Shown: positions 47,406 through 56,001 of the stretch, piece by piece
Numbering within the stretch: the first letter of the stretch is position 1
Layout: each line of letters begins with the position of its first letter
Assembly: GCA_963797255.1 (NCBI GenBank)
Contig: CAWCOV010000015.1
Location: 496,001-560,000 of the forward strand
Length of the DNA stretch: 64,000 nt
Direction of reading: 5' to 3'
From: JANXZS01 sp963797255
GTDB taxonomy: Bacteria; Acidobacteriota; Terriglobia; Terriglobales; Acidobacteriaceae
Notes under the pieces: model-generated
What the model saw: the letters and a program-made list of their open reading frames with translations, nothing else
Told to the model about the DNA's origin: nothing
Database searches by the model: none
Program-made: the position numbers and the translations under genes

Positions 47406-49304
47406 ATGTTCAAGAGACATACCGGATTGTCAGTGTGCAAGGCGATTGTGGTGCTGAGTTTTGTGATTTGCAGCCTGGTTGCTGCAGCAGCAAAACATCC
47501 TCCCCTCCCGCCGAAGTATGCTCACTGGGTGAAGGAGGAAGTGCCTTACCTGATCACAGATCAGGAGAAGGAGCAGTTTCAAAATCTCGCATCCGATGCA
47601 GAACGTGACAACTTCATCGCCAGCTTTTGGAAGACGAGAAATCCCGATCCGAATTCTCCAGTCAACGGTTTTCAGCAGGAATATTACGCAAGACTCGCGT
47701 ACGCAAACGAGAACTTCGGTCCGCCGAATTCGAACATTGGATGGCGGACGGATCGTGGAATGGTCTACATCACACTGGGTGCGCCGCAGCAACGAAGAAA
47801 GTATCTGCACACGCGATATTTGCGTTCGATGGAGGTGTGGTTTTATCAGAGCCCGACCGGAGCACTGCCCGCCTACTTCTCTCTGATTTTTTATCAGCCT
47901 AGTGCGGCGGAAGATTTCAAGCTTTACTCGCCGTACTCTGACAGGCCAGAGAAGTTGATTGCGAGTACAAACGCGGTAAACGACGAACCCACAGCATTGA
48001 GAATCATTCAGCAGGATGTGGGATCGGAAATTGAACGACTCACCATGTCGTTGATATTTGGCGAGCCCGTTGATTTGAAAAACGGCACGCCCAGTTTGCA
48101 GTCGGACATGCTGCTGGGTAACATTCGCAACTATCGAAACTTGCCAGAGAATATTGACGTGTTGAATCATCGTCGGGCGTCGCTCGAGGGTGTTACGCAC
48201 CGAGTGATTCTTGGAGAACAGTTTAGTTCTCTCGCCACACTTGTGACACGCGACTCAGAGAGCGAAGCGAGTGTTCATTACCTTTTTCGCTTCCGGAGCC
48301 CGCAGGATTTCACGCTCGCGAAGCAGGCGGATGGGCGCTTCTATTATTCGCTCACGGTGGCTGCGGAACTCTCTAACGCGAACGGCAAAAGCATCTATCA
48401 AGATTCGCAGGAGTTAAACAATACGCTTACGCCACAGCAGGTGAGCGATGTGCAGAACAAGAGCTTCGGAGTGGAAGGTCGTCTGCCGATTGCTCCAGGA
48501 AAATATCAGTTGCGTGTGACGCTGACGAACCAGGTTACCAAGCAGACGTTTGTGCAGACGCGCGCGGTGCTGGTGCCGGCGTTTGATGGATCGATGGGGA
48601 TGAGCCAAGTGGTATTTGCGGAGAATCAGCTACCGACGCGCGATCCTAGCCGCTCATTGCCATTCAGCTTTTCCGGCGTGCGCGTTCCGATACTTGGTGC
48701 AGACAATACGATTATTGCGGTGGGCAGTCCGCTGCGAATTATTGTGCAGGTGTGGCAGAAGCCGGACTCGCCTGTGTTTTTACAAGGGAAGAAAATCAAC
48801 GTCGATTACACTATCGGGCAGGTAGGCTCAACGGAGAGACAGGAGCAGGATCAGACCATCGATCGAAGTTCGTTCGATCGGCAAGGAAACTTGCTTTACG
48901 GTAAGGATCTTGCGACGGACGCATTGCATAGTGGGAGCTATCGCCTGGTGATTCGACTCACCGATCCTGAAAGTCAGGAAACAACTTCACAAGCGCTCAA
49001 TTTTGAAATTGAGACGGCGGAGTATTATCCGCTATGGACTGTTGTGAGCCCATCGTTTACATCTTCATCCAATGCGGCTTTGAATCAATACCGGATGGGC
49101 TTGTGCGCACTCGCGCAAAACCAGGCGACCCCGGCTATTCGCTATTTAAAAGAGGCTGCGGCGAAGGGGACATCGCCGGATGGGCAGATCTACGGCGCTC
49201 TCGCTGCAGCTTATCGAATGAGTGGAGACACGCAGGGAGCCGTCGAAGTGGAGAAGACGATGGATCGCGCTGCGATTGCTAATTCGCAAAAGAGCAAGAA
49301 CTAA
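47406..49304 (+). CDS. Exported GWxTD-domain protein
   Basis: Protein of about 632 residues from ATG 47406 (AGAGGA seven bases before it; ATG 47373 is an in-frame alternative with a poorer site). Signal peptide CKAIVVLSFVICSLVAAAAK. The GWxTD domain is at about 20-180: YLITDQEKEQFQNLASDAER, FWKTRNPDPNSPVNGFQQEY, and the namesake GWRTDRGMVYITLGAPQQR. The rest has beta-rich domains and a short helical repeat at the C-terminus (LCALAQNQATPAIRYLKEAA). GWxTD proteins occur widely in acidobacteria and some other Gram-negatives, with no known function. It converges with the VWFA-protein gene. Confidence 0.86.
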   Translation: MFKRHTGLSVCKAIVVLSFVICSLVAAAAKHPPLPPKYAHWVKEEVPYLITDQEKEQFQNLASDAERDNFIASFWKTRNPDPNSPVNGFQQEYYARLAYANENFGPPNSNIGWRTDRGMVYITLGAPQQRRKYLHTRYLRSMEVWFYQSPTGALPAYFSLIFYQPSAAEDFKLYSPYSDRPEKLIASTNAVNDEPTALRIIQQDVGSEIERLTMSLIFGEPVDLKNGTPSLQSDMLLGNIRNYRNLPENIDVLNHRRASLEGVTHRVILGEQFSSLATLVTRDSESEASVHYLFRFRSPQDFTLAKQADGRFYYSLTVAAELSNANGKSIYQDSQELNNTLTPQQVSDVQNKSFGVEGRLPIAPGKYQLRVTLTNQVTKQTFVQTRAVLVPAFDGSMGMSQVVFAENQLPTRDPSRSLPFSFSGVRVPILGADNTIIAVGSPLRIIVQVWQKPDSPVFLQGKKINVDYTIGQVGSTERQEQDQTIDRSSFDRQGNLLYGKDLATDALHSGSYRLVIRLTDPESQETTSQALNFEIETAEYYPLWTVVSPSFTSSSNAALNQYRMGLCALAQNQATPAIRYLKEAAAKGTSPDGQIYGALAAAYRMSGDTQGAVEVEKTMDRAAIANSQKSKN

Positions 49305-49325
49305 AAACCTGGTTCGCCCTGAGGA

Positions 49326-51500
49326 CTACGGTGCGCCAGATCCGACTGATGGCTTTGCTCCTGGAGCAGCAACCGCGTTTTCGCGAATGAGTAACGCCAT
49401 GCGAGGAAAGGAAAAGCTTCCTCCCGCATCGTCGATCACGTTCACTTGACAAGTGTAGAGTCCGGCCTTCAAGTCGGTGAGAGGGACATCGAATTGAAAT
49501 GCCACGGCATCGCGGCCGGGAACGTTGCTGGCATTCGCTTCAACTAAAGGCGTTTCAAATACCTTCGACGATCCCTGGAGGAACTCAATGCTGGTTAGCA
49601 GCTTGAGAGAGTGTTTCGCATCTTTGCCCGAGGCGCCCTTTATCGCAGTTGGGCTGTAGACCTCGTAGAGGAAGTAAAGGTGTTGATCCTGACGAAAGAC
49701 GTGCGAGATATTCGGTACCCATTCAAGGCCATCTCGTACGAGGGGATTTTCCGTTTTCTGCTTGCCTGCGGGCACCCGTTGGCTTGAGAGCACAACCGAG
49801 CTCAGCTTGAGAGGAACTTTCTTCAGGTCCGGAACATTGATGTCGGTTTCAAATGATCCCATGCGCCCTGTCTCGTTTTCGCGAACAACGAATTTGAGAT
49901 GGAACTTTCCGACGGGGAGTGTGAATCCTGTTGAGTACTGAATATTCTTCTGCGCCACCTGCTGTGATTCATTGATGGCCAGCTTTACCGTCTCGCGCGC
50001 ATCGCCGATCTCGCGGCCCTGGGCATCTTTCACTTCTCCGATGATGTCGAGGGTGGCTTTGTCGCGGTCGCCGCCCTTGACGAAGGGGATCTGCGATCCG
50101 GGAATGATGAGTGAGACGGGGACGTAGAAGCGATTCTCATCGAGGCGGAAATATAGAGCTTGAAGGTACACGGTGACGTCCGTCGCCGGCAGATCGCTCT
50201 GCAACTGCTCGGTGAGTTCGCGCTCGCGTTCCTCCTTGTTGGAGTGACGATAGTCTGCTGGAGCGTAATAGCCGGGGCGATATTCGAGCTTCACATCCTG
50301 ACGATTCAGCTTAATGGTGAGTTTGCGAAAGCGGCCGTCGCGCAACAGGTTTGCCGAGCGGAATCCGATCACGTAGTAGGCCGATGTATCCTGCTGCACG
50401 CGTTGAAATGCGGGCGCGAAGTCGTTCGAGTCAAAGAAGGATTTACCGCCTGTGTCGGAGGAAAGAGTCGCGAGAGTTTCCTGCGAAGAGAAATTTGCAT
50501 CGAGGTTGCCCTGCACGGCCGATCCATTGAAGGCTCCTGTTCCGCGCAGGCTTCCTTTGCTCGCGTCACCTACGGGAGAAATAGCCTCAAGGCCGCGTGT
50601 GTCAACGCTGTAGATGGAGACGTTGGCGCGAACCGAGGCATTGACCACGGCACGTAGTGAGGCCTGGTTTTCTATACCGCTGCGGGTCAATCCGCCGGAA
50701 AAGTAAAGCAGCGACTTCTTCTGATTAATGCTGCCGAGGGATCGTGCAACGGCAGCGATGGCGAAGAGTTCGCGATCGGTATTGATGGCGTTGTATTCAC
50801 TTTCATCGGGAGTGTACCCGCTGGCATCTTCGACTGTATTCGTGGCGGTTCCATTGTCGCCCTGCGCAAAACCCTCACCTTCCGTGCCGTTGTAGCGGCC
50901 TACGGCGTGGAGCAGCGATTTCTTATCTGCTGTGAAGTCTTGATCGAGAGAAAGAGATGTTCCGAGAGACACGACTGCAACCAAGTCTGCAGGCTGCATG
51001 GTTTTATTCACGTAGTTCCGTGCTGCCGTGACAGAGCGATCAATATCTTCGACCTGCATGGAACTGAGGTCGAAGAACAGAACGATCAAGCGGTGATTTC
51101 GCAGTTGTTGCTCGTTGGAGACGACGGCCGTCTTTCCCAGAACAATAGGTCCGGTGGTGCCATTCACGGTGGCTTCGTTGAGCGGTGCGGCCATGTCGAC
51201 GCTCTGGAAATCGAAGCTGTCGATCTTTTGCGGCTTTCCATTTTCGAGGATGGTGAAATCTTTCTCAGTCAGCCCGCGCACCACTTCGCCAGTCTTTTTG
51301 TCGCGCACAACGACGTTCGTGAGGACAATATCGCTGTTCATCTTTAATGTGAACGAAGGGCCGGTGCTTTGCTGGGAGGGGCCGGATGCTGGTGGTGGAG
51401 TGTCTTGAGCGATCGCACAAGTGATTGCACAGACTGTCACGACAAGGGCGATCAGCGAGCGCTGGAGGCGGAATCGTTGGAGACGGGTTGTGTATTTCAT
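49326..51500 (-). CDS. VWFA-related acidobacterial-type exported protein
   Basis: Protein of 724 residues with a signal peptide (SLIALVVTVCAITCAIAQ). Residues about 55-110 (SDIVLTNVVVRDKKTGEVVR; GLTEKDFTILENGKPQKIDS) are the opening block of the VWFA-related acidobacterial family. A VWA-like domain follows at about 135-390 with HRLIVLFFDLSSMQVEDID, where DLSSM is the metal-site DxSxM. The C-terminal half is beta-rich. Function unknown; VWA domains usually mediate binding. Its Shine-Dalgarno (AGGAG) overlaps the stop of the preceding TonB receptor, so it is translated from the same mRNA. Confidence 0.92.
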   Translation of the reverse strand: MKYTTRLQRFRLQRSLIALVVTVCAITCAIAQDTPPPASGPSQQSTGPSFTLKMNSDIVLTNVVVRDKKTGEVVRGLTEKDFTILENGKPQKIDSFDFQSVDMAAPLNEATVNGTTGPIVLGKTAVVSNEQQLRNHRLIVLFFDLSSMQVEDIDRSVTAARNYVNKTMQPADLVAVVSLGTSLSLDQDFTADKKSLLHAVGRYNGTEGEGFAQGDNGTATNTVEDASGYTPDESEYNAINTDRELFAIAAVARSLGSINQKKSLLYFSGGLTRSGIENQASLRAVVNASVRANVSIYSVDTRGLEAISPVGDASKGSLRGTGAFNGSAVQGNLDANFSSQETLATLSSDTGGKSFFDSNDFAPAFQRVQQDTSAYYVIGFRSANLLRDGRFRKLTIKLNRQDVKLEYRPGYYAPADYRHSNKEERERELTEQLQSDLPATDVTVYLQALYFRLDENRFYVPVSLIIPGSQIPFVKGGDRDKATLDIIGEVKDAQGREIGDARETVKLAINESQQVAQKNIQYSTGFTLPVGKFHLKFVVRENETGRMGSFETDINVPDLKKVPLKLSSVVLSSQRVPAGKQKTENPLVRDGLEWVPNISHVFRQDQHLYFLYEVYSPTAIKGASGKDAKHSLKLLTSIEFLQGSSKVFETPLVEANASNVPGRDAVAFQFDVPLTDLKAGLYTCQVNVIDDAGGSFSFPRMALLIRENAVAAPGAKPSVGSGAP

Positions 51501-51509
51501 ATCTGTCTC

Positions 51510-54500
51510 CTAGAAGCGGAAGCGCCCAACAAAGCTGAACTGCCTCATCGTGGCTGCGGAAGTTACCTGACCGACGGTGCGTGAATCGATCTGCGAATCG
51601 ACGGTCGCGTATTGGACTGTGTTGAATACATTGTTGGCTGTAGCGCGCAGTTCCAGGCTTCGGGTTTCGCCGAGATGAAATGTCTTGGACAGCGACATGT
51701 CGTTTGAGACTACGCCGGGCCCGGCGATGGAGTTGCGGGATGCGTTGCCGTATAGCTGAGCAGGGGCGGTGTAGGCGAGGGGATTGAACCAGTGTGTCAA
51801 TGATCCTCCACCCGCAGTGACCGAGACACCGGGGACGGTATCAGGGCGCAAGCTTCCAGCGGTGCCACGAGCGACATCTGCGGCAGCAGCGCTGTACCGC
51901 GGGCTCAGCGGCAAGCCGGTGGAGAACGTGAAGTCGCCGGAAAGCGACAGATTGCTAAAGGCGTGCGATGCCCATCCGCCACTGCTCAGCCACTTTTTGT
52001 CGGGGCCGAAGGGAAGTTCGAAGAGATAGTCGCCGCTGGCTTTTTGACGCACATCGAAGCTGGAGTTGCCTTCTTCCGCGACAAGGTTTTGCCAGTTTTG
52101 TGCTACTACGGTTGATGTGCCGCCGATCGAACCAGCGTTATCGATGGAGTGCGAATAGATGTACGTTACGCCTAGCGCGACGCCATTTTGCAGGCGCTTG
52201 CGAGCGCGAACAGTGGCTGCGTTGAAGTTGGAGAAGGCCACCGAGTTTTCGTAGTTATAGTAGACGCCGCTGGTCGACTCCAACGCCGTACGACCGGGAG
52301 CACTGGTGATATCAAGGTGGGTGCCTTTGGCGCCGTTATATCCCGCGTTCAAAACGATTCCCAGGGGAAGAGAGCGCTGAACGTCCAGGTTCCACACCTG
52401 CACGTAGGGAAGCGTGTAGTGAAGATTCGCAGAAAAATTGCCGACACTCTGCGGCGCGGGGAAACCATCGGACAGTGAGATGACTGCGCCCTGTGTGACC
52501 TGGTTGGTTTGCACATTGGCGAAGGGCGGCTGGTAGGCGAAATCCTGAATGAAGTTCGCATACTGCGACGTTGTGAAGTTGATGCCGTAGCCACCGCGGA
52601 CGACGGTATTCTTCAGCGGCCGAAGCGCGAAACCCACGCGGGGCGCAAAAGCAGTGCGCACCGGATCGATCAGCGAACGCGGATACTTGCCGGAGTAAGG
52701 GCCTACTCCATTTGGATAGACCGGAACCACTTCAGAGAAGTCACTGTTGGGATCTAGATTCACAAGCCGATCATTCTTCTCAACGTAGGGAGAGTAATAC
52801 TCGTAGCGAAGGCCGTAGTTCAGAGTGAGATTGGGCAACACGCGGAAGTCGTCGAGGATGAATGCGTCCCACACATTGGCGCGCATGTACGCCTTTTGCT
52901 GCGGCGACTGGATAGTCGATTCCTGAGGGACGTCGAGAAGCATGTCCGCGAGAGCAGATCCTGAACTTGAATTGCCGGTGCCATTATCTCCGGAGCCCGG
53001 GGCTTGAGTAGCGAAGCCTGTGAAGTAGAAGGTGCCGGTTGCGTTGGTGCCTCCGAGGAGGTTGAGGTGCACTCGGCGGAAGTCTCCTCCAAAGCGAATG
53101 TTGTGCTTGCCGTGAAGCCAGGAACTTGAATCTGAAACAGAGATCGTCTGGGTGAGGCGAAGGTTTGCCTGCGTTTGATTGAGGCCGGTAAATTGGCTGA
53201 GTACGAGACTAGGCAAGCCGTAATTCAAAGGGCTTGAATTCAGTGGACTGCCGTCAGGCCCGAGCACTCCGACTTGTGTTGCGACGTCTTCGGTACCCGT
53301 GAAGAAGTTCGTGAGCTGCGATTGCGCGTAATTCCATCCGCCGGAGAAGTTGTTCGTGAGCTTTCCGATGCCGAGCGTGTAACCGACGGTAAGCGAATAG
53401 TTGTCGGCGGACACCTTGCCGCCGAGATCCGCGAAGACGTTGTCGCGATCACTGGCAGAGTGGCTGTAATTGAAATTGGCATTAATGCTTTGCCGCAGGC
53501 CCGAGGAGTTGGCGAACTGGGCGAGGAAGGCCGGTATCTGCGATCCGGTGCTTGCCCCTAAGGTCCGCACGTAACGGACTCCAACGGTGGTGGTGTTGGT
53601 TTCCTGCGTAGTCTGGCGGCGGAAATTCTGAAGTGATCCCGGGAGGTTTGGCAACGGAAAGTAGGTCAATAGCGACTCGGCTTCTTTCGAAAGACGGTCG
53701 AGGGGAATTTTATTGTCGGTGAATTGTTGCCGGGTGCGTGGGTCGTAAATCGGAATGAGGTTTCCCTGCTGGTCGACGAAGTGAGAAAAGTCGCCGCCGC
53801 GCTCTTCAAGCGTGGGGACTGTGGCGTATTGATCGAAGGGAGAGGCGTTCCTTTGGCCGTACAGGGTAAGGAACAGGGTTTCTTTCGGATTCGGCTTAGT
53901 TAGCTTGGGGATGTAAGGCTGCCCGATTATGGTTAATCCATAGCGATTCGAATTGTAAGCGGGCTGTTCCGAAGGGCGTCCAGTGAGGGAGAAGGGCTCG
54001 GCATTCAGGGCGGAGTTGCCGCCATTCCAAAAGATCGCGCCGTGAGGTTGATTGGGCTTGAAGTTCCGCAGGTTGAAGCCGCGGCCACCTCCGAACCCAC
54101 CACCTCCAAAGCCACCACCTCCTCCGAAGCCTCCTCCACCGCCTGGTCCACCTCCACCGCCGAAACCGCCACCCGGTCCACCGTTATTGGTTTGACCCGG
54201 GACCTGGGAGAGGGACTGCTGCTGTCGCTGGTTTTCCATTTGCTCGCGCATCTGGCCGAAATCAATGCCAGCAAGCGCGTTGGTGATTCCCGCTTGTCCG
54301 CTTACTGCGACGGATTCGCCGGAGAAGTCAGCGTTTCCGGCGGAGGAGGGAAGTTGCACTCCACTGTTTTCGCCGCCTGCGCCCGCCTGCACTGCGCCCG
54401 CAATCGCGCCCAGCAGGCTGAGGTTCTGCGCGCCACGACCAGACGATTGCCGTGTTGTAGTGGCGGTCTCACTTGCATCCTGTGCCTCTGCTCGCGATGC

Positions 54501-54967
54501 GAGCACCACGGCAAACTCGACCTTTTGATCGTGGCTTGTTGCATTCAATAACGCCTCCTTGGTGACGGCGGCGAATCCCGCGAAATCAGTCTTCAATACG
54601 TAGCGGCCATTTTGTGGAATGGCCATGACGAAGCTGCCGTTTATGTCTGTGGTCGTAGAGTATTTTTTGCCAGTCAGGGTGTTAGTTGCTGTAATGCTGA
54701 CGCCGGGTAGCGGCACGGCGCCCGACTTCACTTGTCCTCGAATGGTGCCGCCCTTGACGTCTGCGGCGGGTGTTGAGGCAGCGGCGGGTGTTGAGGCGCG
54801 GCGGGAATCGCCTGAATGGGAGCCGGCGTTGCTGAAGGAGACGTTGCCGGGGATGCACCATTGGGTGTTGTCGACGCGGATGGGGTGGCTTGCGCGATCA
54901 AGGGCAAGTCCCCGTCAAACGGGAGTAGGACTGCCAGCCAAAACGCAACCTGAAGAACTCGAGACAA
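51510..54967 (-). CDS. TonB-dependent receptor with carboxypeptidase-regulatory domain and Gly-rich segment, 5' frameshift
   Basis: Outer-membrane receptor of about 1152 residues when repaired. From TTG 54967 a signal peptide reads RVLQVAFWLAVLLPFDGDL, followed by a Pro/Ala-rich linker. The linker is cut by a frameshift near 54794-54802, where one base must be added. The frame from there holds the carboxypeptidase-regulatory-like domain (GGTIRGQVKSGAVPLPGVSI; NGRYVLKTDFAGFAAVTKEA) and continues to the barrel, ending SFVGRFRF. Without the repair, a GTG inside the gene gives a receptor lacking its signal. A long Gly-rich segment lies at about 183-227 of that shorter frame. It lies nine bases before the VWFA gene and 45 bases after a DUF5666-like gene, all on the same strand. 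Confidence 0.87.
54084..54183 (-). repeat. In-frame Gly-rich repeat in the TonB receptor
   Basis: About 100 bases of GGT/GGC-type repeats encode runs such as GGGGGFGGGGGFGGGG with interspersed Phe, Pro and Arg. It stays in frame and is followed by RGFNLRNFKPNQP. Confidence 0.8.
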
Positions 54968-55012
54968 TCAATATCCTTAACGACACCGGGAACTGGGGAC
55001 GAGTGGGTTCAA

Positions 55013-55729
55013 CTAATTTTGTGGAACTGGCGGAGCGGCCCCGGGCGCGCCCATTCCTTCCCGTGGACCGCGTTCTCCTTCAGGACGCGGTTCGAAGACG
55101 CTGAGGGTTGAAGCTACGAAGGTTCCACCTTTCACCGCACCCTCAACGCGGACACGATCGCCCAACTTGACGTCTGCGAGGGTGATGCTGTCGCGGCGCT
55201 TCTTGAAGGAAGTGTTCTCATCCACGATGAAGGTCGCGGGCTTCCCGTCCATACCGGTGATAGTGAGCTTGGTTTCGTCGATGCCAGAGACCCTTCCGCC
55301 CAGCCACGTCTTACCGTAATTGGCTTGCGCCTCGTGGATTCGCTTCGCTTGTTCCGGGTCGAGTTCGGCGACAAAAGCGGCGGCGATTGATTTGGCCTTG
55401 GGGTCCACAACGCCGGCGGCGATAACCGTATCTCCCACTTTGATATCACCGCTTTTCGAGGGCTGACGATCTTTCATGAAGTGGGTATTTACGCTGTAGG
55501 TGACTTTGTAGACTTCGCCCTCGCCAGTTTTGACGGTTAGATCGCTGGCACCAATAGCGGTCACGGTACCGGCGACAGGAGGCGAACCGTTGCCACCCAT
55601 CATCCATCCGCCTCCAGGCCCACCACCCGGCCCGCGTTGGCCATCCTGCGCGGTCAACGGGGTGGCAGTGAACAGCGCGGCCAGCCACATGGCGGCGAAT
55701 GTCGCATACCGTCTTCGGTTCCTTACCAT
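55013..55729 (-). CDS. Exported DUF5666-like protein
   Basis: Protein of 238 residues with a signal peptide (RRRYATFAAMWLAALFTATP) and a Gly-rich segment (RGPGGGPGGGWMMGGNGS). Two similar beta-barrel modules follow: PVAGTVTAIGASDLTVKTGE with VGDTVIAAGVVDPKAK, and LGGRVSGIDETKLTITGMDG with LGDRVRVEGAVKGG. This repeated fold and the G-x-V-x-x-I pattern match DUF5666. Function unknown. GAGGA precedes ATG 55729; an upstream frame start at 55849 lacks a site. It heads the run with the TonB receptor and VWFA gene. Confidence 0.8.
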   Translation of the reverse strand: MVRNRRRYATFAAMWLAALFTATPLTAQDGQRGPGGGPGGGWMMGGNGSPPVAGTVTAIGASDLTVKTGEGEVYKVTYSVNTHFMKDRQPSKSGDIKVGDTVIAAGVVDPKAKSIAAAFVAELDPEQAKRIHEAQANYGKTWLGGRVSGIDETKLTITGMDGKPATFIVDENTSFKKRRDSITLADVKLGDRVRVEGAVKGGTFVASTLSVFEPRPEGERGPREGMGAPGAAPPVPQN

Positions 55730-56001
55730 TGCCAAATCCTCGTTCCCAGCCGTTCGGTCGGTCTTGCGAGCGCTGGTGGTCACAAGGAACTCCAGATGCC
55801 CGTAACTGTACTGTTGCGATAGACGGTTGCGGTTCTCTATTGGACGCACGGAGTGGGGGAATTGAAAGCTTAGGATATCGGTGGAGGATTTGTAATCGGA
55901 CGACTATCTGATGGATTCATTCGGATCTTTTGTTGGGTCGAGCGAAGCGCCGGAATTGTAATGCTGGTCGCGGGCGTATCGGAGTGCTAAATTTGCGACC
56001 T

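Noticed and set aside
54084..54183. Short repeats that might be a CRISPR array
   Set aside because: They are in-frame Gly codons with no spacers; no cas gene is nearby.
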